Assembly: GCA_963851245.1 (NCBI GenBank)
Contig: CAWKOH010000004.1
Location: 558,001-622,000, forward strand
DNA from: CAWKOH01 sp963851245
GTDB taxonomy: Bacteria; Actinomycetota; Acidimicrobiia; Acidimicrobiales; Palsa-688
Direction: 5' to 3'
Length of the DNA stretch: 64,000 nucleotides
The position numbers and the translations under genes were made by a program. This document shows positions 6,084 to 15,223 of this stretch, piece after piece. The number at the start of each line of letters is the position of its first letter. The first letter of the stretch is position 1. The notes below the pieces were generated by a model. The model made no database searches and was not told the DNA's origin. It saw nothing but the letters and a program-made list of their open reading frames with translations.

Positions 6084-7684
6084 CCGGCCGCCTGCGCCGC
6101 CCCCTCGACCAGGCGGCGGGCGACGACCTTCAGAGCCAGGGTCTCGTCGGCGCCTTCGAATATCGACAGGACGCGCGCGTCCACGAAGTACCGGCTGACG
6201 GCGAACTCTTCTGCGTAGCCCATTCCACCGTGGATCTGCATGGCTTCGCGCGCCACCCACTCGGCCGCCCGGCACACGTAGGCCTTGATCATTGACGCTT
6301 CGAGGCTGCCTGTCCCGTTGGCCATCAGCCGGGCGACGACGTACATGTACTGGCGCGACGCCTGGATGATGGCCGCCATGCGGGTCAGCTTGACCCGCGT
6401 CAGCTGGTAGGCGTCGATAGGGCGACCAAAAACCACTCTCTCGGATGCGTAGGCGCACGCCGCTTCGTAGGCAGCCTGCATCACCCCCACGGCGCGGGCG
6501 GCCGTCTGCAGCCGGCCGTTCTCGAAGCCCTCCATCTGCAGGTAGAAGCCCCGACCCAGCCCACCCTCCTCTCCGATGAGATGATCGGCTGGAACCGCCC
6601 AACGATCGAACGAGAGCTCGTACGAGTGCATGCCCCGGTAGCCAATGGTGTCGATAGGGCGGCCCTCCAGGCGTCCCCCTCCCGGTTGGGCTAGGACGAA
6701 CCCGTGGCCGTCTGCTCGGGCCTTGGGCACGACGAACACCGACAATCCCCGGTGGGCCCGGCCGCGGTCGGGGTCGGTGCGGGCGAGCACCATCAGCACA
6801 TCGGCCCGAGCCGCGAAGGTGGACCACGTCTTGGTGCCACTGATCTCCCAATCGCCGTCGCCCGTTCTGGTCGCGCCGACGGTGATCCCGGCGACGTCGG
6901 ATCCGAAGTCCGGCTCGGTGACCGAAACACCTGCCATGATCTCGCCGCACGCGAGCTTCGGTAGCCATTGGCGCTTTTGTTTCTCCGTACCTCCGCGTAG
7001 CAGGGCGCGGGCCAGGATCTCGGGCCGGGTGATCAGTGATCCGCCCGCCCCAAGCGATGCCCGTGACAGTTCCTCGGTCGCCACCACCATGCCCAGATAG
7101 TCATGCTCGCCACCTGTGGCGTACCCGCCGTAGTCCTCGGGGATGGACAGCCCGAAGGCCCCAAGTTCGCCCAGTCCCGAGATGATCTCCTCCGGGATGT
7201 CCAGGTTGTCCCGATGGATCGACTCGGCCGACGGGGAGATCTTGTCCTCGGCGAAGCGACGGAAGGTGTCGGCCACCATCTCGAAATCGGGATCGAGGTG
7301 GCGCGGACCCGACTGGCCGGCCAGATCGGCGAGCCAGCCGGCATCGCGATGGGCGGCCGCGAAGGGCAGGGCGGCCGACAGGGCCCCCGGGTCCACCCCC
7401 CACGCCGCCTCGCGGCCGAGCAGGCGAGCGGCCACGTCCCATACGGCCTCGGCGGCGAAGGCGGTCGACAGGGCCGCCTCTAGCGGCCCCCGGGCCCCGT
7501 ATTCGAGGGCCGCCCGTGCCGTTTCGACAGCGGCCGCTGAGTGGGCCAGGTCGTAGGCCACGGCCTGGTTCTCATCGACTGCGCCCGGACCGCGAGCGGC
7601 CAGATGGGCGGCCCCTTGATCTATGGCTGTGCGAGCGGTGGAAACCGCCTCGCGGGCGGCTGCTAGGTCAGGTGCGTCGGCCAC
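6080..7684 (-). CDS. mcd: (2S)-methylsuccinyl-CoA dehydrogenase-like acyl-CoA dehydrogenase
   Basis: A 534-residue flavoprotein. Residues 1 to about 135 are an Ala-rich helical extension absent from ordinary acyl-CoA dehydrogenases (about 380-400 residues). The core follows: FGLSIPEDYGGYA, MAGVSVTEPDFGSDVAG, WEISGTKTWSTFA, RVVFGRPIDAYQ, QIHGGMGYAEEF and the catalytic-Glu region SIFEGADETLALKV. The long N-terminus and the neighbouring lyase and hydratase point to methylsuccinyl-CoA dehydrogenase of the ethylmalonyl-CoA pathway, which forms mesaconyl-CoA. Crotonyl-CoA carboxylase and ethylmalonyl-CoA mutase are not in the window, so pathway membership is inferred. Confidence 0.82.
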   Translation of the reverse strand: MADAPDLAAAREAVSTARTAIDQGAAHLAARGPGAVDENQAVAYDLAHSAAAVETARAALEYGARGPLEAALSTAFAAEAVWDVAARLLGREAAWGVDPGALSAALPFAAAHRDAGWLADLAGQSGPRHLDPDFEMVADTFRRFAEDKISPSAESIHRDNLDIPEEIISGLGELGAFGLSIPEDYGGYATGGEHDYLGMVVATEELSRASLGAGGSLITRPEILARALLRGGTEKQKRQWLPKLACGEIMAGVSVTEPDFGSDVAGITVGATRTGDGDWEISGTKTWSTFAARADVLMVLARTDPDRGRAHRGLSVFVVPKARADGHGFVLAQPGGGRLEGRPIDTIGYRGMHSYELSFDRWAVPADHLIGEEGGLGRGFYLQMEGFENGRLQTAARAVGVMQAAYEAACAYASERVVFGRPIDAYQLTRVKLTRMAAIIQASRQYMYVVARLMANGTGSLEASMIKAYVCRAAEWVAREAMQIHGGMGYAEEFAVSRYFVDARVLSIFEGADETLALKVVARRLVEGAAQAAG

Positions 7685-7704
7685 GGCGCCGAGACTAGTC
7701 AGCG

Positions 7705-8367
7705 CTATCCGGTCACCCGCCTGGCTACCACCGTCACGAGCGGGGGCAGCAGCACCGCCTCCTCTCCGGGGCTGACGTCGGTCATGGCCTCGAGATAATC
7801 AGCCACCGGTCCCGGCCCGGCCCAGGCCGGGGCCTCCGCCCACGCGTCCACCAGGTCCAGTCCGGCCTGGCGGACCAGCGCTGGAAGCACGGCGCCCACA
7901 TCGGGGTGCTTGGCCCCGGGCATCGAAAGCGGCCGGCCGCTGATCCGGCCGGCGCTCGTCACCGGTTCCTGGGCCACGACCCAGCCCCCGGGGCGGGTGG
8001 CCGCCAGCATGCGGCGCAGTACGGCGATCGGCGAGTGCACGTGTAAGAGCACAAAGCGGCAGAAGGCCAGATCGACCGGTTCGGGCAAGGTCAGTTCCTC
8101 CCCTTGCTGGGTCAGGGCTACCACCTGGGCCTGAGCCGCTTCGGCGGCCGCCGCTGCCACTTCGTCCCGGCGGGCCGGGTCAGAGTCGACTGCGTAGACG
8201 CGTCCGTCGCGGCCGACGATGCGGGCCAGTGCCACCGTCACGTCTCCGCCGCCCGCCCCGACATCGGCACACCGCCAGCCCTCCCGCAGCCCCAGTCGGT
8301 CGAGCGCGGTGGCGAGGGGTCGCCGGTAAACGTCGTTGCGAAGCTCCAACTCGATCACGCCTGGCAC
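7705..8367 (-). CDS. Class I SAM-dependent methyltransferase
   Basis: A 220-residue cytosolic protein with a Rossmann methyltransferase core: motif I CADVGAGGGDVTVALARIVG near residue 35, acidic strand end VYAVDSDPARRDEV, then VDLAFCRFVLLHVHSP, and motif III-like region LAATRPGGWVVAQEP. The C-terminal third is poorly conserved, as expected for a substrate-binding part. It lies 20 nt downstream-to-upstream of the methylsuccinyl-CoA dehydrogenase gene on the same strand, so they may share a promoter, but no link to CoA metabolism is evident. Substrate unknown. Confidence 0.8.
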   Translation of the reverse strand: MPGVIELELRNDVYRRPLATALDRLGLREGWRCADVGAGGGDVTVALARIVGRDGRVYAVDSDPARRDEVAAAAAEAAQAQVVALTQQGEELTLPEPVDLAFCRFVLLHVHSPIAVLRRMLAATRPGGWVVAQEPVTSAGRISGRPLSMPGAKHPDVGAVLPALVRQAGLDLVDAWAEAPAWAGPGPVADYLEAMTDVSPGEEAVLLPPLVTVVARRVTG

Positions 8368-8422
8368 GATAGGACCCCGCGAGAGGCGGCCCGGCCTCGA
8401 TACCGCCTAACTTGCTTCGGCG

Positions 8423-8935
8423 ATGACTACCTACGACCGCCCCTTCGGACGCTACTTCGAGGAGTTCGAGCCGGGGGACGTCTACCGCCACTGGCCTGGG
8501 AAGACGATCACGGAGTACGACGACCACCTGTTTTGCATGATCACGATGAACCACCATCCCCTGCACACAAACGCCTGGTTCGCCGAGAACGAGACGGTCC
8601 AGGGCCGCAATGTCGTGGTGGGCAACCTGGTGTACAGCGTGGTTCTCGGGATGAGCGTGCCCGATGTCAGCGGATCGGCGATCGCCAACCTCGAGGTCGA
8701 GGAGTTGACGCACCGCTTGCCGACCTATCACGGCGACACCATTTACGCGGAGACGAGGGTCCTGTCCAAGAAGGAGTCCACGTCGAAACCGGACCGCGGT
8801 GTGGTCACCGTGGAGACCAAGGGCTTCAACCAGCGTGGCGAGGAGGTCTGCTACTTCCGCCGCCGGGTCATGGTGTGGAAGCGAGAGGGTGCCCCGGCAC
8901 GCCGGCGACCCTACGGTGACGAGGCGTGGAACTGA
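8423..8935 (+). CDS. MaoC-like hydratase, probable mesaconyl-CoA hydratase
   Basis: A 170-residue single hot-dog-fold protein: GRYFEEFEPGDVYRHWPGKT at the start, ITMNHHPLHTNAWFAEN in the hot-dog helix, then ANLEVEELTHRLPTYHGDTIYAETRV and VCYFRRRVMVWKRE. The usual MaoC motif GDxNPxH reads MNHHPLH here, so the canonical catalytic Asp is Asn. To my knowledge this is characteristic of the actinobacterial subgroup encoded next to malyl-CoA lyase and methylsuccinyl-CoA dehydrogenase. Proteobacterial mesaconyl-CoA hydratases are about twice as long. Adding water to mesaconyl-CoA to give beta-methylmalyl-CoA would link the two neighbouring enzymes; this is inferred from context. Confidence 0.75.
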   Translation: MTTYDRPFGRYFEEFEPGDVYRHWPGKTITEYDDHLFCMITMNHHPLHTNAWFAENETVQGRNVVVGNLVYSVVLGMSVPDVSGSAIANLEVEELTHRLPTYHGDTIYAETRVLSKKESTSKPDRGVVTVETKGFNQRGEEVCYFRRRVMVWKREGAPARRRPYGDEAWN

Positions 8936-9044
8936 AGGTTTTCATGATCCGACCCGATGGGAATAAGTCCTATGCAATCTGTCACATGCGGCACGCCAGG
9001 GTGTGGGCGCAGATAACCTCGTACGACATATGGGGGATGCTCCA

Positions 9045-9872
9045 GTGGAAGTGACGTTTTACGGGGTCCGAGGATCGTGTCCCTGCCCTTCGGAAGCCAA
9101 CCGTCGCTACGGCGGCAACACCGCGTGCGTCGGTCTGACGGCGGCGGGAGAGGAACCGATCGTGTTCGACCTCGGCACCGGCCTGAGGGCGTTCGGAGAC
9201 ACACAGCCCCAGGACGGCACGTTCGCCGGCACGGCGCTACTGACTCACATCCACTGGGATCACGTGCAGGGGCTTCCCTTCTTTCCGCCCGCCGACCGAA
9301 TCGGGGCCCGATTCGACATCTACGGCCCGCAGCAGGACACGGAGTCGCTGAGCGAGCTGTTCGACGGGTTTATGCGCCCGCCCTACTTTCCGGTGACCTG
9401 TTCAGAGTTGCGGGGTGATATCCGGTTCCACGAGGTCCTGAAGGATGAATTCACCGTAGGTGGGGCGGAGGTGACGGTACGACCGGTGCCCCATTGCGGT
9501 GCCACGGTCGGCTATCGAGTCACTATCGGGGGCCGGACCGTCACCTACGTCAGCGACCACCAGGCTCCCCTGACGCTGGATTCGGTGGCTGACAGCGTGC
9601 TCGAACTGGCCGATGGTGCCGACGTGCTGATTCACGACGCTCAGTACACCAGGTCCGAGTTCGAGCAGAAGTCCCACTGGGGCCACTGCACCGTCGACTA
9701 CGCCGTGACTGTGGCGCGAGAAGCGGGCGTCGGAACCGTGGTGCTGTTCCACCATGACCCGTCCCACGCCGACGACCGCCTGGACGAACTGCTGGCGGAG
9801 GCCAAAGGCCTGGTGGGCTCGACGGGGCCTGAGGTGATCGCGGCCTACGAAGGGTTGCGGATCACCCTCTGA
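9045..9872 (+). CDS. MBL-fold metallo-hydrolase
   Basis: About 275 residues of the beta-lactamase fold. The N-terminus VEVTFYGVRGSCPCP is typical of the RNase Z-like/PhnP-like MBL group, followed by FDLGTGLRAFG, the metal site LLTHIHWDHVQGLPFF, a later metal-ligand His (VRPVPHCGATVGY), TYVSDHQAPL and DVLIHDAQYT. The GTG at 9045 is chosen because GGGGGA lies 7 nt upstream and it starts exactly at the conserved strand; an ATG at 9030 is possible but has no Shine-Dalgarno. Substrate unknown. Such proteins sit near signalling genes in some genomes, but no such context is seen here. Confidence 0.85.
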   Translation: MEVTFYGVRGSCPCPSEANRRYGGNTACVGLTAAGEEPIVFDLGTGLRAFGDTQPQDGTFAGTALLTHIHWDHVQGLPFFPPADRIGARFDIYGPQQDTESLSELFDGFMRPPYFPVTCSELRGDIRFHEVLKDEFTVGGAEVTVRPVPHCGATVGYRVTIGGRTVTYVSDHQAPLTLDSVADSVLELADGADVLIHDAQYTRSEFEQKSHWGHCTVDYAVTVAREAGVGTVVLFHHDPSHADDRLDELLAEAKGLVGSTGPEVIAAYEGLRITL

Positions 9873-9984
9873 CCGCGTCGTCGGAAAAACCCGAAATATC
9901 GGAGCCGGGTTCGATGCACTGGGTCGCTCCACGTAGGTTGAGGGGTACGTATCCCGCATACCGCTTTGCGACCAGGAGGGGCCC

Positions 9985-11863
9985 ATGGAAGCGTTGACGC
10001 TGGCGAGGTCGGATGTCCTCCGATCAGCCGACGTGTCCGATGCCAGAGAGCGGGCGCGACAGCGACGGCTCCGGCATCTGGCTCTGCTCCTTGGCTTGGT
10101 GGCCCTGCCGCTCGTGATCCGGGCCGTCGTCGGCGGCCTCCGTTACGCCCGGGGCGATCTGAACGGCGCCGCTTCCGCCTTCCGCTGGCCCCTCCCGCAC
10201 CTGCCGCGCCGGAGCAGCCACGCTCGCCCCGTCGGTTCTGCTCATCCTGCTGCTCGTCGTGGTGCTGGCCGTGCCGCTGCTGGGCGCCGGCCGGTCCCCG
10301 CACGTAATGTACCGCCCGGAGGAAATCGACGTCCGCCTCTCCGACGTCAAGGGGGCCGGGGTAGTGGTGGAGGAGGTCGTCAAGACCCTGAACCTGTTCC
10401 TGGCCTACCAGACCTTCAAGGATCGGATGGGTGGAAGCCCGCGGCGGGCCGTCCTTTTCGAAGGTCCGCCGGGAACGGGCAAGACCTACCTGGCCAAGGC
10501 CATGGCAGCCGAAGCAGCAGTGCCCTTTCTCTTCGTGTCCTCCTCGGCGTTCCAGTCGATGTACTACGGCCAGACGAACCGCAAGATTCGCTCCTATTTC
10601 AAGGCGCTGCGGGCCCACGCCCGGCGAGAGGGCGGCGCCATCGGGTTCATCGAGGAGATCGACGCCATCGGCGCCACTCGGTCCGGGGTCGGGCAAGGAG
10701 GCGGGCCGGGAGGGCATCGCCGGTGTGGTCAACGAGCTTCTGATCCAGCTGCAGTCCTTCGACACCCCCCCGGCGTCAGTTCGGCATCCAGGGTGCCTTC
10801 GTCGACATGGTCAATCGGTGGCTGCCGACCGAGCAGGCGGCTTCGGAAGCCGACCGCGACCCCGGCCAACATCCTGGTCATCGGGGCCACCAACCGGGCC
10901 GGCGACCTCGACCCGGCGCTGCTCCGGCCCGGCCGCTTCGACCGGCACCATCACAGTCGACCTGCCCAGCCGGGCCGGCCGCCGGGAGATCCTCGACTAC
11001 TACCTGGCCCGCAAGGCCCACGCGCGCCGAACTGAACGACCCGGCCGCCCGCGAGACGCTGGCCGCTTCGACGTACGGGTATTCGCCGGTGATGCTCGAG
11101 CACCTGCTCGACGAGGCGCTGGTGTGGGCCCTGCGCCGGGGTGCCGACCGGCTCAACTGGGACGACATCCAGCAGGCGAAGATGACCGCGGAGCTCGGAC
11201 TGGCCCAGCCGGTCGACCTACGCCGAGAGCGAACGCACGCACCATCGCCACCCACGAGGCCGGGCACGCCACGGTCGCCTGGCTGGTCGCACCAGAGCGC
11301 AGCCTCGAGGTCCTGTCGATCATCAAGCGCAGCTCGGCGCTGGGACTGCTGGCCCACTCCGAACCGGAGGAGCGATGGACCCGTACGCGGTCCGAGATCG
11401 AAGCCCTGATCCGCATCGCCATGGGCGGCCTGGTCGCCGAGGAGATCTTCTTCGGGGAGACCAGCAGCGGTGTGTCCGGCGACCTGCTGGCCGCCACCGA
11501 GGCGGCCGCCCAGATGGTCGGCAGCTTCGGCATGGCCGGATCGCTGATCTCGCTCGACGCCGTCGAGGGCCGGCGATGCCAACATCGTGGCCAAGGTTCT
11601 GACCGACGAGACCTCCCGGGAGAAGGTCGAGTCCATTCTGGATCACGGCCCGTGACGATGTCGGTCGATCCTCAGCGAGCGCGCCTACCTGGTGGAGGCG
11701 CTTCGCGACGCCCTGCTAGAGCAAGAGGAGCTGATCGGAGCCGACATCGGCGGCGTTCTCGAACGGCGCTCAGTCGGCGTGGGAGGCCCGGGTGGTGCGA
11801 CCTCCGCGAGGAGTCGCCGGCCGAGGCCCCGGGTATCAGGCCCGGTCCCACCTGCCTCAGGAT
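9985..11863 (+). pseudogene. FtsH-like AAA+/M41 metalloprotease, multiply frameshifted
   Basis: Starts at an ATG preceded by AGGAGGGG. Read across frames it gives one continuous protein: membrane-anchored N-terminus, Walker A FEGPPGTGKTYLAKAM, Walker B region IGFIEEIDAIGA, ANILVIGATNRAGDLDP, LLRPGRFDR (arginine finger), TITVDLPSRAGRREIL, and peptidase motif ATHEAGHATVAWL with downstream GGLVAEEIFFGETSSG. About nine one-base shifts (near 10200, 10695, 10770, 10865, 10945, 11030, 11222, 11575, 11650) break it. Most are mended by removing one base, and no conserved block is lost. Sequencing insertions therefore seem likelier than decay. If intact it would be a membrane protease related to, but divergent from, canonical FtsH (HEAGH zinc site). 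Confidence 0.8.
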
Positions 11864-13988
11864 GAAGGCTTGGACCCGGGCCTCGTCCCGCCAGGCGTCG
11901 TAACGACCTGACGGCCCCTGGTGGCCGGCTCCCAGTTCCGTCCGGAGCAGGATCGGCCGGCGATCGGAACCGGCACCGGCCGCTCGTAGCTTCGCCACCC
12001 ACTTGGCCGGCTCCCAGTATCCGACCCTGGGATCGTTCAGGCCGGCGGTGACGAACAGGGCCGGGAATCTCCGGCTGCGATGGCATCGGTCGGGACGTTG
12101 TCGTACGGCGAGTAGGCCAGCATCCGCTCGAAGGCGTCCCGGTCGTGCACCGGATCGCCCCACTCCTCCCACTCCGTGACGGTGAGCGGGAGGCTGGTGT
12201 CCGACATGGTCGTAACCACATCGACGAATGGCACCTCGGCGACCACGGCCGCCCATAGGTCCGGCCGAAGGTTGGTGACCGCCCCCATCAGCAGGCCGCC
12301 GGCGCTGCCGCCCCGTGCCACCAGGGCCCTCGGGCTCGCCCACCCGGTATCGACGAGGTGCGTCGGCAGCGGCGATGAAGTCGGTAAAAGTGTTGGCTTT
12401 GTGCTCCATGCGGCCCATGCTCGTACCAGGTCCGGCCCAGCTCGCCTCCGCCCCGCACGTGGGCGATGGCGAAGGCGATACCCCGTTCGAGCAGGTTCAG
12501 CCGCAGGGCGGAGAAGGACGGGTCGACGGTGATCTCGTAGGCGCCGTAGCCGTAAAGAAGGCAGGGCGAGGTGCCGTCGAGCGGCTGATCTCGGCGGGCG
12601 ACCACGGAAACCGGTACTCGGGTGCCATCGTCGGCTTTGGCCCACAGCCGTTCGGTCCGGTACTGCTCGGGGTCGTATTCACCCAACACCTTTTGCGCCC
12701 ATACCGTCGTCCGATCGTGGCTGGCCACGTCGTACTCGATCGAGCTGCGGGGAGTCACGAGCGAGGTGTACCCGAACCGATAAGTGGCGGTCTCCCATTC
12801 CGGGTTCGGCTCACCCAGCAGGCTGTATGCGGCCTCGGGTTGTTCGATGACCAGATCGCTCCCGCCGGCCCGGTCGAAGATACGAATCCGCTCGAGACCG
12901 TCGACCTCGGAGCGTTCGCCGATGACGATGTGGCCGGCGAAGGCGTCAACCGACTCGAGCTTCACCTCGGCTCGGGCCGCGATCACGTATTTCCAGCTCC
13001 GATCGGATCGCTGCTCTGATCGGGCAAGCGGTACAAGGCGAAGTTGGTCGCCGGGCGCCCGTCGGGAGCGGGACGGTTGGTCCTGATCAACCAGGCCACG
13101 CCGTCGTGCTCGACGTCGTACTCGACGCCCGCTTGACGGGCCAGGACCACCCGAGGCTTGTCGGTGGGAGTGCTCGAGTCGACCCAGTGGGCTTCCGATG
13201 TGGTCTTGCTGGCCGACTCGATGAGAATCCGTTTCTCGGACCGGGACAGACCAATGCCGACGAAGAAGCGCTCGTCGTCCTCCTGGAAGACGAGTACGTC
13301 CTTTTCGGGCCCCTGGCCCAGCTGGTGTCGCCACACCTGCCACGGGCGCATGGCTTCGTCGGGCCGTACGTAGAAGAAGGTTCTGTTGTCGAGAGCCCAC
13401 GCCGAGCCGTAGTAGACGGCCTCGACGACATCAGGGAGGTCGGTGCCGCTCGACAGCTCTCGAAATCGCAGCGTGTACGACTCGGACCCGTCCAGGTCGA
13501 CGGCGTAGGCGAGAACGGCGTGGTCGGGGCTAACGTCGAAAACCCCGACCGCCAGGTAGTCCTGGCCCGCGCCGATCAGGTTCTCGTCCAGCATTACCTG
13601 TTCGCCGGTGTCATCCGCCGGCCGCGTCCGGGCTTCGTGTGCCACCTGGGCTGCGGTCAGGGCTCTGGCCGGGTCGGGCCGCCGGCACATGATGGGGTAC
13701 TGCTTCCCTTCGACGGTGCGCGAGAAGTACCACCAGGGACCGTGGCGCGATGGAGGTCCGGCATCGGTCTCCTGGACCCTGCCCTTGATCTCCTCGAATA
13801 GCAACTCTTGCAGTCCCTCGGTCGGGGCCAGGACGTCCTGGGTGTACACGTTCTCCGCTTCCAGATAGGCGAGCACGGCCGGATCGTCGCGGTCTGCCAT
13901 CCAGTACCAGTCGTCGACGCGAACGTCGTCCGTGGGCAACGATCTCGTGGGGCCGGCGGGGGGCGCTAGGCGGACGGCGGCTGGGCAT
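11810..13988 (-). pseudogene. S9 family oligopeptidase B-like serine peptidase, frameshifted
   Basis: The N-terminal beta-propeller is read at 12983-13939 (VDDWYWMADRDDPAVLAYL, GPWWYFSRTVEGKQYPIMCR) and the catalytic half in other frames: YGYGAYEITVDPSFSALRLN, HVRGGGELGR, nucleophile region ARGGSAGGLLMGAV, DPVHDRDAFERMLAYSPYDN, FVTAGLNDPRVGYWEPAKWV and the His region GHQGPSGRYDAW. Shifts lie near 13935, 13000, 12375 and 12070. The likely start is the ATG at 13988. The 3' end is approximate: in the last readable frame the next stop is at 11672, inside the facing protease gene. Conserved triad motifs argue for sequence errors rather than gene death. Confidence 0.75.
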
Positions 13989-14008
13989 AAGCCAAGAGCC
14001 TGTCACGC

Positions 14009-14024
14009 GAACGGCGTACCGTTC
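14009..14024. promoter_or_regulatory. Palindrome between divergent genes
   Basis: GAACGG-CGTA-CCGTTC, 6-bp perfect arms, in the short gap between the oligopeptidase start (13988) and the small gene at 14031. Position suits an operator or overlapping promoter; no regulator is assigned. Confidence 0.3.
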
Positions 14025-14030
14025 TGCGCC

Positions 14031-14234
14031 GTGGTTGTCGACGACCCGGATGAGGCGAGCCGTCTGGTATCCGAGGGACGGGACGTCGTTCTTCTGCTCG
14101 ATGTGGACGCGCCTGTGCTGGGCCTCAGACCTTCCGGCCCGGGCCGCCTGGCGGTGTTGGTCGGGCCGGTGTCTGATCCGCGCTCCTGGGACGCCGCCCG
14201 GGCGATGGCGCTGGAGCTGTTCGGCTCGCCCTAG
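14031..14234 (+). CDS. Small hypothetical protein
   Basis: A 67-residue frame from GTG 14031 to a TAG that overlaps the end of the convergent YihY gene. The sequence (DDPDEASRLVSEGRDVVLLL, GPGRLAVLVGPVSDPRSWDA, AARAMALELFG) alternates hydrophobic strands and a C-terminal helix, with codon use like its neighbours. There are no membrane segments and no recognised family. No good Shine-Dalgarno lies upstream, so it could be leaderless. It might be spurious; the protein-like composition is the main support. Confidence 0.45.
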   Translation: MVVDDPDEASRLVSEGRDVVLLLDVDAPVLGLRPSGPGRLAVLVGPVSDPRSWDAARAMALELFGSP

Positions 14235-15151
14235 AAGTCCACCTCGACGGTCTGTTGATCGACCCGTTCCTCCCTCTTGGCCAGTCCCTCGAGCTGAGTC
14301 CGGTCGGCGGCCGTGAGATTCTTGTCGTTGAGCGATCGCGGCCATAGGTGCTCGGCTTTCACGACGTTGGCCTCTATGCCGTAGATGGTCAGACGGGCGG
14401 CCAGGTAGAGGAAGGCCAGAAGGCCCAGTATGGGCGCAAAGGACCCGTACAGGGTGTTCGAATGCGCCAGCTTGTGGGCCAGTCCGATGCCGATACCGGT
14501 CAGGAATGTCCACACCGCCCCGGCGAATATCGCTCCCGGCAGGAGGTCCCGAACCGACGCCACGGGTGGGGACAGAATGCGGAACGACAGGATGAAGAGC
14601 CCGACGTTCAGGAGCAGGGCCAGTAAGGAGGACAGGGTCGGCCCCCCGGCCCATTTGAGCACCGCGCCGAGCGAGGTGACGAAGGTCGACGCCACCATTC
14701 CCAGTCCGAACACGCAGTACCAGGTCAGGCCGCGGATCAGCCGGGGCACGAACCGGGGCAGTTCTCGCTCGGGCACATTCCAGGCCTGCCTCATGGTGTG
14801 TTGAGCGACCTGGGCCAGGCCCATGGCGCCCCAGACGAGTCCTATCACGCCGGCCACGATCGCAAGCGGAGACCCGTGCAAGTGCTTCCCCTCGAGCTCG
14901 GTTGCGGCCGGGCCGATTATGGGGTAGCTCCCGACGTGCTTCTCGATCGTCCTGATCGTCTCCTGGTCACCCGATAGGACGTAGGCCATCACGGTGAAGG
15001 CGGCGAGCAGCAGCGGGAAGATCGATAGGAAGCCGTAGTAGGTGACCAGGGCCGACAGGTAGCCGCCGCGGTCGTCCCCGAACTTCTTGTTTACGGCGAA
15101 AAGGAAGGCTGTCACCTTGAAACGCCGTTGAAAAGCATCCAACTTGTCCAC
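14231..15151 (-). CDS. YihY/BrkB-family inner membrane protein
   Basis: About 306 residues with the YihY (former RNase BN) layout: charged N-terminus KLDAFQRRFK, KKFGDDRGGYLSALVTYYGF, then six hydrophobic segments (FLSIFPLLLAAFTVMAYVL; AIVAGVIGLVWGAMGLA; YCVFGLGMVASTFVTSLGAV; LLALLLNVGLFILSFRIL; AIFAGAVWTFLTGIGIG; LLAFLYLAARLTIYGIEAN) and a charged tail. GTG 15151 is preferred because it matches the family N-terminus and leaves promoter space; a GTG at 15223 would abut the divergent gene directly. The function of the family is unsettled; proposals include a transporter. Confidence 0.85.
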   Translation of the reverse strand: MDKLDAFQRRFKVTAFLFAVNKKFGDDRGGYLSALVTYYGFLSIFPLLLAAFTVMAYVLSGDQETIRTIEKHVGSYPIIGPAATELEGKHLHGSPLAIVAGVIGLVWGAMGLAQVAQHTMRQAWNVPERELPRFVPRLIRGLTWYCVFGLGMVASTFVTSLGAVLKWAGGPTLSSLLALLLNVGLFILSFRILSPPVASVRDLLPGAIFAGAVWTFLTGIGIGLAHKLAHSNTLYGSFAPILGLLAFLYLAARLTIYGIEANVVKAEHLWPRSLNDKNLTAADRTQLEGLAKREERVDQQTVEVDF

Positions 15152-15223
15152 GGTCCAGGTGTACCCCAAGCCGGAGTCGGTCTCAAATGAGTGCCGCGGT
15201 GGCTCTGGGCGTAGCATCCGCAC

